Assembly (NCBI GenBank): GCA_029268145.1
Contig: JAJUHA010000008.1
Location: 23,755-87,754 of the forward strand
Length of the DNA: 64,000 bases
Direction of reading: 5' to 3'
DNA from: Sphingomonadaceae bacterium
Lineage (GTDB): Bacteria > Pseudomonadota > Alphaproteobacteria > Sphingomonadales > Sphingomonadaceae
In this document: piece by piece, positions 34,955 through 44,455 of the stretch
Numbering within the stretch: the first letter of the stretch is position 1
How the letters are laid out: every line of letters starts with the position of its first letter
The notes under the pieces: model-generated
What the model saw: the letters and a program-made list of their open reading frames with translations, nothing else
The model's database searches: none
What the model was told of the DNA's origin: nothing
Position numbers and translations under genes: made by a program

Positions 34955-36233
34955 GGATGAGTTCGGTCTGCCGGCCGTCGATGTAGCGGACCGCGCGGCC
35001 GTCGAAGACTGCGTTCACCTCGGTGCGGAAGGGGATCTCCTGGCCGCCCCATTCCGGAACCGCCGCAGTGTGGGAGAGCTCGATCGCCCAGAGCGTGCCG
35101 GCGCGCAGGCGATGCGCGCCCATGGGCGTCGGCTCCTGATTGTCCCAGAAGCCGATCGCTGCCCCCGCGCCATGGCCGTGGGCTCCGACCGGGTGGCTGT
35201 AGATCGAGGGACGAAGGCCTTCGGCCAGCGCCCTTGCGCGCGCTTCGAGGAGGATCGCGTTGCCGCTCATGCCCGCCCGCATCGACGCGGTGAGCGCATC
35301 CTGCACGCGGTTGGCGCCCGCGAGGCCGGCGGCGAGCCCGGCCGGCGCTGCCGTCTCCCCGGGCTTCAGCACATAGGCCAGCGTCTGCGTGTCGGTCGCA
35401 AGCCCGAGGTAGCGGATGCCGACGTCGGTCCAGACGAGGTCGCCGGGAAGGATCACCGTGTCTCCGGCGAGCTCGCTGCGCGCGCCCGCGCGGAAGATCG
35501 CAACCGATGGGTGGAACCAGGGCTCGACCGCGAGCTCGGCCATGCGCGTGCGATACCACCACTGGAGATCGCGGGCGGTCGTGACCCCGGGCGCTATCAC
35601 CGCGCCGGAGAGGCCCTCGCGGATGAGGCCATGGGCGAGGCGCACCACCGCGCCATAGGTGGCGATTTCCGCGGGCGTGCGGGTCTCGAGCCAGGCCGTG
35701 GCCAGCCATGCGGCCGGGACGAGGCGGCCGGCGAGCTCCGGCCCGAGGGCGGCGACCAGCGCGCCATGCTCGGCGTGGGTGAGGCCATCGGCGAGGGCGG
35801 AGCCGGGATCGGTGTTGATCCCGATCCGCCTCGGGTTGCGCTGCCCGACGAGCTCGGCCAGGCGCTTCCACTGGTCGGGCTCCTCCTCGGGCACCCAGGC
35901 CGGCGCGAACAGCCCGCCGAGGCCGTAGCGGCTGATGGTGAGGCGCTCGAGTGGCTTCCCCGGGCCGGGATCGTGGATGAGGAGGATGGTGCGGCGGCGG
36001 GCGTGGAAGCTCGTCGAATCGAGCATGGTCGCAAGCACCGGATCCTCGTTGTACTCCCGCGCGACGAGGATCCACATGTCGATGCCCGCCTCGCGCATCA
36101 GGCCCGGGAGCAGGGTGTCGAGCCGGTCGCGCACGATGCGGTCGTGGAGCGCCGCGCGCTCCCGAAGCGGCAGGGTCTCGAGCGCCGGCGCGGGCGCGGC
36201 GCAGAGAAGAAGGACGATGAGGAGGAGGCGCAT
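34938..36233 (-). CDS. Exported M24-family metallopeptidase (Xaa-Pro aminopeptidase-like)
   Basis: 431 residues with an N-terminal signal peptide (MRLLLIVLLLCAAPAPALE). The creatinase-like N-domain (about 25-190) includes MWILVAREYNEDPVLATML. The pita-bread domain includes LVWTDVGIRYLGLATDTQTL (first metal Asp residues), SHPVGAHGHGAGAAIGFWDNQ (metal His) and a later WAIELSHTAAVPEW and FRTEVNAVF supplying Glu ligands. Most M24 peptidases are cytoplasmic, so export is notable, though secreted forms exist in this lineage. It converges on the amidohydrolase gene. Confidence 0.87.
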   Translation of the reverse strand: MRLLLIVLLLCAAPAPALETLPLRERAALHDRIVRDRLDTLLPGLMREAGIDMWILVAREYNEDPVLATMLDSTSFHARRRTILLIHDPGPGKPLERLTISRYGLGGLFAPAWVPEEEPDQWKRLAELVGQRNPRRIGINTDPGSALADGLTHAEHGALVAALGPELAGRLVPAAWLATAWLETRTPAEIATYGAVVRLAHGLIREGLSGAVIAPGVTTARDLQWWYRTRMAELAVEPWFHPSVAIFRAGARSELAGDTVILPGDLVWTDVGIRYLGLATDTQTLAYVLKPGETAAPAGLAAGLAGANRVQDALTASMRAGMSGNAILLEARARALAEGLRPSIYSHPVGAHGHGAGAAIGFWDNQEPTPMGAHRLRAGTLWAIELSHTAAVPEWGGQEIPFRTEVNAVFDGRAVRYIDGRQTELILIPSR

Positions 36234-36419
36234 CGCTCGAGGCTAGCCGCCCCCCTGCCGGTTCGGCAATCGGCGGCGGCCAGGACGAGCAGCCACGTGC
36301 GTGCGCCTTTGGGTGCACGCTGCGCTCTGCCTCTCCTTCGTGGAAGTGGTGCGCGCGGCCGAAATCCCCGAAGAGGTGCCGGCGCGCGCTGCGCACCGTC
36401 ACCCGAGGGGAGGAGGGAC

Positions 36420-37967
36420 ATGGGCTGGGAGAAGGAGATCGAGGAGCTGCGCCAGCGCCAGCGTCTCGCCCACGCCATGGGCGGGCCGGAGAAGCTGGCC
36501 CGCCAGAAGGCGGCCGGCCGGCTCGATGCCCGAGAGCGGATCGCCGCCGTCGCCGATCCGGGGAGCTTTCGCGAAGTGGGCGAACTGGCGGGCTTTGCCA
36601 CCTATGGCGCGGATGGCGCGCTCGCGGGCTTTCGGCCGGCCAACTTCCTGTTCGGCCATGCAACCGTCGATGGCCGCCCAGTGGTGCTGACGGCCGATGA
36701 CTTCACCGTGCGCGGCGGCGCAGCGGATGCGAGCCTGCACCGGAAGCTCATCGCCGCCGAACAGCTGGCGCACGAGTATCGGATGCCCCTCATCCGCATG
36801 ATCGAGGGCACCGGCGGCGGCGGGTCGGTCAGGAGCCTCGAGGACATGGGCCACACCTACATTCCCGAGATCCCCGGCTGGGAGCTGATGACGGCGAACC
36901 TCTCCCATGTTCCGGTCGTGGCCCTCGGGCTCGGGCCGGTGGCGGGGCTTGGCGCGGGCCGGATGGTGATGGCGCACTACAGCCTGCTGGTCGACGGGCT
37001 CGCCCAGATGTTCGTCGCCGGGCCGCCGGTGGTCGCCGCCGCCGGCGAACGGCGCACCAAGGAGGAGCTTGGGGGTGCTGCCATCCATGCCGGCAACGGC
37101 GCGGTCGACGACCGGGTGGCGAGCGAGGCCGAGGCCTTTGCCCGGCTGAAGCGCTTCCTCTCCTACCTGCCCTCCTCGGTCCACGCGCTTCCCGCGCGCG
37201 CCCCCGCGAACGACCGGCCCGACCGCGCCGAGGAGTGGCTCGTTGGCGCCGTCCCGCGCGACAGCCGCCGGCTCTACCCCATCCGCCCCATCCTCGAGGC
37301 GATCGTCGACCAGGGTTCGCTGTTCGAGATCGGCGGCGAATGGGGCCATGGCATCGTGACGGCGCTTGCCCGGCTCGACGGCTGGCCGGTGGCCGTGCTC
37401 GCCTCCAACCCCGAGGCGCTCGGCGGCCTGTGGACGGCGGCCACCGCGCGCAAGGTTGAGCGGATGGTCGACCTGGCCGACACCTTCCACCTCCCCGTCG
37501 TCCACCTGGTCGACAATCCCGGCTTCATGATCGGCCGCCGCGCCGAGGAGGAGGCGACCATCCGCTGGGGCAGCCGTGCGCTCGCTGCCATCCACCAGGC
37601 GCGCGTCCCCTGGGCCACCGTCATCCTCCGCAAGGCCTATGGCATGGCGGGCTCGGCCCACGCACCGGCCGACCGGTTCCGCTGGCGCATGGCCTGGCCC
37701 TCGGGCGACTGGGGCTCGCTTCCCATCGCCGGCGGCCTCGAGGCGGCCTATCGCGCGGAGCTCGAGGCGTCCGAGGATCCGGCTGCGCGGCTGGCCGAGA
37801 TCCGCGCCCGGCTCGAGCGGGTCCGCTCGCCCTTCCGCACGGCCGAGCGGTTCGGGATCGAGGCCATCATCGATCCGCGCCAGACGCGCTCCGAGCTGTG
37901 CGCCTTCGCCAATGCCGCGCAGCGCGCGCTGGTGCCGGGGCCAAGGGCGCGGGGCCTGCGGCCCTGA
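36420..37967 (+). CDS. Acyl-CoA carboxylase carboxyltransferase (beta) subunit
   Basis: 515 residues; AGGAGG sits four bases before the ATG. It is a crotonase-fold carboxyltransferase of the PccB/MccB type. KLARQKAAGRLDARERI opens the N-terminal half, with DFTVRGGAADASLHRKL and MIEGTGGGGSVRSLEDMG. The C-terminal half has HLVDNPGFMIGRRAEEEATIRWG and VILRKAYGMAGSAH. It transfers CO2 from biotin to an acyl-CoA. No biotin carboxylase or carrier gene lies nearby, so the partner and substrate (propionyl, methylcrotonyl, geranyl or other) are open. Confidence 0.88.
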   Translation: MGWEKEIEELRQRQRLAHAMGGPEKLARQKAAGRLDARERIAAVADPGSFREVGELAGFATYGADGALAGFRPANFLFGHATVDGRPVVLTADDFTVRGGAADASLHRKLIAAEQLAHEYRMPLIRMIEGTGGGGSVRSLEDMGHTYIPEIPGWELMTANLSHVPVVALGLGPVAGLGAGRMVMAHYSLLVDGLAQMFVAGPPVVAAAGERRTKEELGGAAIHAGNGAVDDRVASEAEAFARLKRFLSYLPSSVHALPARAPANDRPDRAEEWLVGAVPRDSRRLYPIRPILEAIVDQGSLFEIGGEWGHGIVTALARLDGWPVAVLASNPEALGGLWTAATARKVERMVDLADTFHLPVVHLVDNPGFMIGRRAEEEATIRWGSRALAAIHQARVPWATVILRKAYGMAGSAHAPADRFRWRMAWPSGDWGSLPIAGGLEAAYRAELEASEDPAARLAEIRARLERVRSPFRTAERFGIEAIIDPRQTRSELCAFANAAQRALVPGPRARGLRP

Positions 37968-38035
37968 CGACGGAGGCTTTGCTTCCGCGGCAGAGCCGCT
38001 AGGGTCCGGCTGGGGCAGGAAGGAGTGGAGAACCG

Positions 38036-38698
38036 ATGACACCCGAGCGCTTCGCCGAGGTCGACCAGTGGATCGCCCGCCACCTTCTGCCCGCGGACCC
38101 GCTGCTCGACGAGGTGCTGAAGGCCAACGCTGCCGCCGGGCTTGCCGCCATCGACGTCTCCCGCCTCATCGGCAGCCTGCTCGCCCTGATGTGCGGCGTG
38201 GTGAAGGCGCACCATGTGCTCGAGATCGGAACGCTCGGCGGCTATTCGGCCATCCAGATGGCCCGGGCGCTGCCCGAGGACGGGCGGCTGGTCACCATCG
38301 AGGCCAATCCCCGCACGGCCGAAGTGGCGCGCGCCAACTTCGCCCGCGCCGGTCTGGTGAAGCGGATCGATCTTCGGGTGGGCAAGGCGCTCGACGTGCT
38401 GCCCGGCCTCGTCGACGAGGGCCACGCCTTCGACCTTGCCTTCATCGATGCCGACAAGGAGAACAACGCTGCCTATGCCGACTGGGCGGCGACCCTGGTG
38501 CGGCCCGGCGGCCTCGTCATCGTCGACAATGTGGTGCGCGACGGGCGCATCACCGACGATCTTGCGACCGACCCGCAGATCCTCGGCACGCGAAGCCTCT
38601 ATGCCGCGATGCGCATGGACGGCCGCTTCGAGGCGACGGCGATCCAGGTGGTGGGCACCAAGGGCTGGGATGGCCTGATGATCGCCCGGCGCCGCTGA
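38036..38698 (+). CDS. Class I O-methyltransferase (caffeoyl-CoA OMT-like)
   Basis: 220 residues. The SAM-binding loop VLEIGTLGGYSAIQMARAL near 60-80, LVTIEANPRTAEVAR, the metal-binding AFDLAFIDADKENNAAY near 135 and GGLVIVDNVVRDGRI near 160 are the hallmarks of the cation-dependent O-methyltransferase family. Bacterial members methylate catechols or hydroxylated aromatics. It follows the carboxyltransferase by about 70 bases and could share its transcript. Confidence 0.92.
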   Translation: MTPERFAEVDQWIARHLLPADPLLDEVLKANAAAGLAAIDVSRLIGSLLALMCGVVKAHHVLEIGTLGGYSAIQMARALPEDGRLVTIEANPRTAEVARANFARAGLVKRIDLRVGKALDVLPGLVDEGHAFDLAFIDADKENNAAYADWAATLVRPGGLVIVDNVVRDGRITDDLATDPQILGTRSLYAAMRMDGRFEATAIQVVGTKGWDGLMIARRR

Positions 38699-38762
38699 GG
38701 GCCGAGCCGACCGGGCGGCGTCGCCCTGCCCCGCGCGCGGGACCTGCGCGAGCCCCGGAGGG

Positions 38763-38835
38763 TGGGCTCGCCGGGATTCGAACCCGGGACCTACAGATTA
38801 AAAGTCCGTTGCTCTACCGACTGAGCTACGAGCCC
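38763..38835 (-). tRNA. tRNA-Lys (anticodon TTT)
   Basis: On the minus strand a 73-base cloverleaf begins GGGCTCGTAGCTCAG and ends CGAGCCCA. The acceptor stem GGGCTCG pairs perfectly with CGAGCCC. The anticodon loop reads CTTTTAA within the GGACTTTTAATCT arm, giving anticodon TTT (Lys). The T arm is CCGGGTTCGAATCCCGG. The CCA end is not fully encoded (ACCC follows), so it is added afterwards. Confidence 0.97.
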
Positions 38836-38848
38836 GCCCCAAGCTGCC

Positions 38849-39394
38849 CTAGGGGGCCGGGTGGGGCCGGTCAATCGGACGGGGCCTGCCCAGCCGGGCG
38901 GCGAGCGCCCGGGCCGGAAGGTTGAGGATGGGGTGGCGCCAGCGCGGCCACAGCTCGGAGAGCGGCGCGAGCGCAAAAGCGCGATGCGGCAGGCCGGGGT
39001 GCGGCACGCGGAGCCCGGGCGCCGCGATGACCGTCTCGCCGAAGGCCAGCAGGTCGAGATCGAGCACGCGCGGGCCCCAGCGTCGGCCGCCGCGCCGGCC
39101 GAAGTCGCGCTCGATCCGCTTCAGCAGGGCGAGGAGCGCGACCGCGTCGCCGTCGAACAGGCCGAGCGCTGCCGCATTGGCGAAGCGGCGCTGGGACGGC
39201 CCGAGCGGGTCGGTCGCGCGGATACGCGAGAGCCGCAGCCCGGCGATGCCGGCGTCTGCAAGGGCACGCGCGGCCGCCCGCAGCACCGCCTCCGGCCGCC
39301 CGTGGCGCCCGTGCGGGCGGTTGGAGCCGAGCCCGATGACGACCCGGGTGCCGGCCTTGTGCCGCCGCGCGTGCCTGCTAGCCTCTGCGGTCAT
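38849..39394 (-). CDS. folK: 2-amino-4-hydroxy-6-hydroxymethyldihydropteridine pyrophosphokinase
   Basis: 181 residues. FolK transfers pyrophosphate from ATP to the pterin in folate synthesis. The typical VVIGLGSNRPHGR opening, LGPSQRRFANAAALG, RRGGRRWGPRVLDLDLLAFG (the signature with catalytic Asp residues) and VPHPGLPHRAFALAPL are all present. The ATG at 39392-39394 is the only reasonable start and shares two bases with the start codon of the divergent uracil-DNA glycosylase. Other folate genes are not adjacent. Confidence 0.94.
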   Translation of the reverse strand: MTAEASRHARRHKAGTRVVIGLGSNRPHGRHGRPEAVLRAAARALADAGIAGLRLSRIRATDPLGPSQRRFANAAALGLFDGDAVALLALLKRIERDFGRRGGRRWGPRVLDLDLLAFGETVIAAPGLRVPHPGLPHRAFALAPLSELWPRWRHPILNLPARALAARLGRPRPIDRPHPAP

Positions 39395-40028
39395 GCGCGA
39401 TCCCGGTCCCGATTGCCCGCTGTGTCCTCGGCTGGCCGTGTTCCGCGAGCAGAACCGGCAGCGCTGGCCCGACTGGTTCAACGCGCCCGTCCCCGGCTTC
39501 GGCGACCCGCTTGCCCGGCTCGCCATCGTCGGGCTGGCCCCGGGCCTGTCCGGCGCCAACCGCACCGGACGCCCCTTCACGGGCGATCATGCCGGTCTGC
39601 TGCTCTACGACACGCTGCTCACCCTCGGGCTTGCAACAGGCCATTACGCCGAGCACGCCGCCGACGGGCTGGTGCTCGAGGACGTGTTCATCACCAATGC
39701 CGTGCGCTGCGTGCCGCCTGGCAACCGGCCGACCACGGCCGAGATCCACGGCTGCCGGCCGTTCCTCGAGGCGAGCCTCGCCGGCCTTCCCAATCTCCGG
39801 GTGGTGCTGGCGCTGGGGTCCATCGCCCACCAGTCGGCCGTGAAGGCGCTGGGCGGGAAGCTTCCCAAGGCGCGCTTCGCGCATGGCGCGGTCCATCGCT
39901 TGCCGTCGGGCCTGCATCTCGTCGACAGCTATCATTGCAGCAGGCTCAACACCAACACCGGCGTGCTCACCGCCGACATGTTCCGCGCCGTCGTTTCGCA
40001 GGCCATGCAGCTGAGGGGACAGGGATGA
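39393..40028 (+). CDS. Family 5 (UDGb-type) uracil-DNA glycosylase
   Basis: 211 residues. The N-terminal CPLCPRL supplies the first cysteines of the 4Fe-4S cluster, and others follow (AVRCVPPGNRP, YHCSRLNTNTG). The active-site region is AIVGLAPGLSGANRTGRPFTGD, and the second motif is DSYHCSRLNTNTGVL near 180. The GLAPG motif with Ala instead of a catalytic Asp/Asn is characteristic of family 5, which excises uracil and several deaminated or oxidised bases. The start codon ATG overlaps the divergent folK start. The stop overlaps the enoyl-CoA hydratase ATG by four bases. Confidence 0.92.
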   Translation: MRDPGPDCPLCPRLAVFREQNRQRWPDWFNAPVPGFGDPLARLAIVGLAPGLSGANRTGRPFTGDHAGLLLYDTLLTLGLATGHYAEHAADGLVLEDVFITNAVRCVPPGNRPTTAEIHGCRPFLEASLAGLPNLRVVLALGSIAHQSAVKALGGKLPKARFAHGAVHRLPSGLHLVDSYHCSRLNTNTGVLTADMFRAVVSQAMQLRGQG

Positions 40029-40813
40029 CCGAGCTTCTGCTTGCCGAGGAGGGTCCGGTGCTCCGGGCCACCATGAACCGCCCGGAGCGGCTCAACGCCC
40101 TGTCCCCGGACCTGGTCGAGGCGCTTCGCGGTCTGTTCGTCGGGCTCTACTGGCGGCGCGACATCCGGGTCGTGGTGCTCGCGGGCGCCGGCCGGGCCTT
40201 CTCGGCCGGGCTCGACCTGAAGGGCGGCACGGCGCTTCCCGAGGCGACGGTCACCGAAGCGCTCAAGGCCCAGCGGCGCATCTCGGAGATCGTGATCGCC
40301 ATGCGGCGCTGCCCGCAGCCGATCGTGGCACTCGTCGACGGCCCGGCCGCCGGCGGCGGCTTCGCGCTGGCTCTCGCCTCCGACATCCGCATCGCCACGC
40401 CGCGCACGCGGATGAACGCCGCCTTCATCCGCATCGGGCTTTCCGCCTGCGACATCGGCGTCTCCTATTTCCTCCCGCGCATGGTCGGGGCGAGCGTTGC
40501 CGCCGACTACATGCTGACCGGCCGCTTCATGGATGCTGCGACCGCGCTGCGGCTCGGCCTGGTCTCGGAGGTGGTGGAGCCCGAGGCGATCCGCGCCGCC
40601 GGGGACCGTTTCGTCGGCGAGATGCTCGCGGCAAGCCCGCTGGCCCTGAGGCTCACCAAGGAGGCGCTCAACCACGCCATCGACATGGGAAGCCTCGAGG
40701 CCGTCATCGCGATGGAGGACAGGAACCAGGTGCTGACCGCGCGCGACGCCAACTTCGCCGAAGGGGTCGCGGCCTTTCTCGAGAAGCGCCCGCCGCGCTA
40801 CCGGCCGGACTGA
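40025..40813 (+). CDS. Enoyl-CoA hydratase/isomerase-family protein
   Basis: 262 residues, crotonase fold. MNRPERLNALSPDLVEALR starts the domain. GAGRAFSAGLDLKGG is the first oxyanion loop. VALVDGPAAGGGFALALASDIRIA near 100 holds the second oxyanion Gly. The first catalytic Glu position falls within NAAFIRIGLSACDIGVSYFLPR, where the usual Glu is not present, so the reaction may not be simple hydration. It is translationally coupled to the uracil-DNA glycosylase gene. Confidence 0.9.
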   Translation: MTELLLAEEGPVLRATMNRPERLNALSPDLVEALRGLFVGLYWRRDIRVVVLAGAGRAFSAGLDLKGGTALPEATVTEALKAQRRISEIVIAMRRCPQPIVALVDGPAAGGGFALALASDIRIATPRTRMNAAFIRIGLSACDIGVSYFLPRMVGASVAADYMLTGRFMDAATALRLGLVSEVVEPEAIRAAGDRFVGEMLAASPLALRLTKEALNHAIDMGSLEAVIAMEDRNQVLTARDANFAEGVAAFLEKRPPRYRPD

Positions 40814-40841
40814 GCGACCCGGCCGCCCCGGAGGCCCGGCC

Positions 40842-41900
40842 TCAGGGGGTGAACTGCTCGTGGGTGGCGCGCGTCGCCCGGCCGCCGACTTCGGCGGCGC
40901 CGCCGAGGAGGTGGATGCGGCCAGCCACGCCAACCGCGCCGAGGCCGTGGCGCCCTTCGGGCATCCGCATCACTTCCTGCCAGCGGTCGGTGCGCGGATC
41001 ATAGGCAAGGACCTCGGCGTGAACCATCGGGCTCGGCCCGAAGCTCTCGCCGCCGAAGCCGTAGAGCCGCCCGAGCGCCACGGCTGCCGCGTGCCCACCG
41101 CGCGGGGCGGGGAGCGGCGCCCTGCTGGTCCAGGCGCCGGTTGCCGGGTCGTAGACCTGATGGTCGGCGACGTTCAGGATCTGCCCGCCTGTCGAATGGC
41201 GGCCGCCCACCATGTGCAGCCTGCCATCGAGCACGGCAAACGCGGCGCTGTTCACGCCCCGGGGCACCTTCGGCCCCGGCTCCCACTGCCGGCCATCGGC
41301 AGCAAGAATCCAGCACTCCTGCGTGTCGCCATGGTCGGCATAGCCGGCGTTGGCCGCCTCCACGGGCGTGCGCCCGGCCGCGACCAGCAGGCGCCCGCCG
41401 ACCACGCCCCCCACCATCTCCGCCTGGGGCCGCGGCAGCGGCGGGCCTTCCTCCCAGCGCGCGGCACCGCGGGCGAGCGTCCACACCCGCCGCTCCATCC
41501 GCCAGAGCGCGCTGGGGCCGGAGGTGAAGCCGCCGATGCACCACAGCCGGCCGGCGTGGGCGACGAGGAGCGGGTGGTGGAGCGGCAGCGGAAGGTCGGG
41601 CAGCCGGTCCCAGCCCCGGGCACCGGGACGAAAGGCGTGGACGGCGGCGGTGGGCGCGAGGTCGGCAAGGCCGGCCACGTGCGCGACGCGGGCCTCGAAT
41701 CCGCCGCCGACGATGATCCGGGCATCGAAGAAGGCGGGGTAGATCTCCTGCACCGGGCGGGGCAGCGCCGGCTGAGCCCGGAACCGCGGCGGCGCCGCCG
41801 GCGGCCTTGCCACCCGCTCCTTCGGCTGCGGCGTCCACTGCCCGAGCGCGGGGGCCGCAAGCCACAGCGCGCCACCGGCAAGGATGGTGCGCCGCTTCAC
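40842..41900 (-). CDS. Exported Kelch-repeat protein coupled to aguAB
   Basis: 352 residues. A signal peptide with twin Arg (MKRRTILAGGALWLAAPALG) precedes five or six Kelch blades. Each blade shows paired Gly and a Trp/Tyr pattern, for example GRLWCIGGFTSGPSALWRME, GRLHMVGGRHSTGGQ, GRLYGFGGESFGPSPMVH and GRIHLLGGAAE. The start is a GTG that overlaps the aguB stop (GTGA, 41897-41900), so it is made with the agmatine-degrading enzymes. Kelch propellers usually bind partners or sugars. Its role beside putrescine synthesis is unknown. Confidence 0.83.
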   Translation of the reverse strand: MKRRTILAGGALWLAAPALGQWTPQPKERVARPPAAPPRFRAQPALPRPVQEIYPAFFDARIIVGGGFEARVAHVAGLADLAPTAAVHAFRPGARGWDRLPDLPLPLHHPLLVAHAGRLWCIGGFTSGPSALWRMERRVWTLARGAARWEEGPPLPRPQAEMVGGVVGGRLLVAAGRTPVEAANAGYADHGDTQECWILAADGRQWEPGPKVPRGVNSAAFAVLDGRLHMVGGRHSTGGQILNVADHQVYDPATGAWTSRAPLPAPRGGHAAAVALGRLYGFGGESFGPSPMVHAEVLAYDPRTDRWQEVMRMPEGRHGLGAVGVAGRIHLLGGAAEVGGRATRATHEQFTP

Positions 41901-42744
41901 CGGTCCTCGGCGAGGCGCCGGTAGAGGTCGGGCCGGCGGTCACGGAAGAAGCCGAAGGCGGCGCGGTGGCGGGCGGCGCGGTCGAGATCGACCGTCGCCA
42001 GGATCACGCCCTCCTCCGCCGTCCCCATCTCGGCGAGCATGTCGCCCCGCTCGTCGGTGATGAAGCTGTTGCCGTAGAAGGTCTGGCCATTCTCCGTGCC
42101 CACCCGGTTGGCGGCCACCACGGGAACGACGTTGGAGACCGCGTGGCCGACCATGGCGCGGACCCAAAGCCGCCGCGTGTCGAGCGCGGGATCATGCGGC
42201 TCGCTCCCGATCGCGGTCGGGAAGAGGAGGATCTCGGCGCCCTCGAGCATCAGCGCGCGCGCCGTCTCGGGATACCACTGGTCCCAGCAGATGCCGACCC
42301 CGATGGTGCCGAGCGGCGTCTTCCACGCCCGGAAGCCGGTGTTGCCGGGCCGGAAGTAGAATTTCTCCATGTAGCCCGGGCCGTCGGGAATGTGCGACTT
42401 GCGGTAGACGCCCTCCACCTCGCCGCCCGCCCCGACGAAGGCGATCGCATTGTAGTAGTGGTGGCCATCGCGCTCGAAGAAGCTCGTCGGCACGAGGACG
42501 CCGAGCTCCCGCGCCACGGCCTGCATGGTCGTGACCGCCGGATGGCTCTCGACCGGTGCAGCGTCGGCGAAGCGCGCCTCGTCCTGCGTCACGCAGAAAT
42601 AGTGGCCCTCGAACAGCTCGGAGGGGAGAATGAGCTGCGCGCCCATGGCAGCCGCCTCGCGCACCCGCTCCGCAGTGCGGGCGATGTCGGTCGCACGGTC
42701 GCCGGTGAAGGCCATCTGGATGGCGGCGACGCGAAGCTCCCGGC

Positions 42745-42748
<4 letters not shown>
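41897..42748 (-). CDS. aguB: N-carbamoylputrescine amidase
   Basis: 283 residues, nitrilase superfamily. The Glu-Lys-Cys triad is visible: Glu in LILPSELFEGHYFC, Lys in VYRKSHIPDGPGYMEKFYF and Cys in GICWDQWYPETARAL. The FYFRPGN and CWDQWYPE wording is that of AguB rather than other amidases. It splits N-carbamoylputrescine to putrescine, CO2 and ammonia. Its ATG overlaps the aguA stop by four bases, and its end overlaps the Kelch gene start. Confidence 0.95.
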
Positions 42749-43734
<986 letters not shown>

Positions 43735-43783
43735 GGCGCCCTCCTAGTCGGGCGAACGTGGCAAATCCACCGCGGAGCCCCGG

Positions 43784-44455
43784 TCAGCCGCGGAATCCCT
43801 GGGCGACCAGATAGGTCTCGCGCGAGTCCTTCCGGCTGGCGGGCGGCTTGGCGTGCCTGACGCTCGCGAACTGGCGCTTGAGATCGGAAAGCAGCGCCGC
43901 CTCGGTGCCGCCGGCGAGCACCTTGGCCACGAAGCCGCCGCCCGGCCGAAGCACCTCGGCCGCGAAGGCGGCCGCGGCCTCGACGAGGGCAAGGGTGCGC
44001 AGATGGTCCGTCGGGGCGTGGCCGACGCTGTTCGCGGCCATGTCGGAAAGGACGAGGCAGGCCGGCCCGCCAAGCGCCTGCTCGATGGCGGCCGCTGCAT
44101 CGGGCGCGAGGAAATCCTGCTGGAGCAGGATGGCGCCGGGCACGGGGTCCATCGGGAGAAGGTCGATCCCGACCAGCTGCGCGGCGGGTGCCTTCTGCCG
44201 CACCACCTGGCACCAGCTTCCCGGCGCAGCCCCGAGATCGACCACCCGGCTCACGCCCTTCAAGAGGCCGAAGCGCCGGTCGAGCTCGAGGAGCTTGTAG
44301 GCCGCCCGCGCGCGGTAGCCTTCGGCCTTGGCGCGGCGGACATAGGGGTCGGCCAGCTGCCGCTCGAGCCAGCGCGTGGACGACGCGCTGCGGCCGCGCT
44401 TCTGGGCAAGCCGGCGCCCCTCGCGCCCGCCGCTGCCGCCGCGCGAGGCGGGCAT
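43784..44455 (-). CDS. rlmE: 23S rRNA 2'-O-methyltransferase (FtsJ-type)
   Basis: 223 residues. It methylates U2552 of 23S rRNA. A basic N-terminus precedes DPYVRRAKAEGYRARAAYKLLELDRRF (the K of the K-D-K-E tetrad), VVDLGAAPGSWCQVV (SAM loop), LVLSDMAANSVGHAPTDHLRTL (catalytic Asp) and GGGFVAKVLAGG (Lys). The final Glu is in DSRETYLVAQGF. The ATG shares one base with the end of the ppx stop (TGATG), so the two genes are coupled, a common alphaproteobacterial arrangement. Confidence 0.95.
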   Translation of the reverse strand: MPASRGGSGGREGRRLAQKRGRSASSTRWLERQLADPYVRRAKAEGYRARAAYKLLELDRRFGLLKGVSRVVDLGAAPGSWCQVVRQKAPAAQLVGIDLLPMDPVPGAILLQQDFLAPDAAAAIEQALGGPACLVLSDMAANSVGHAPTDHLRTLALVEAAAAFAAEVLRPGGGFVAKVLAGGTEAALLSDLKRQFASVRHAKPPASRKDSRETYLVAQGFRG

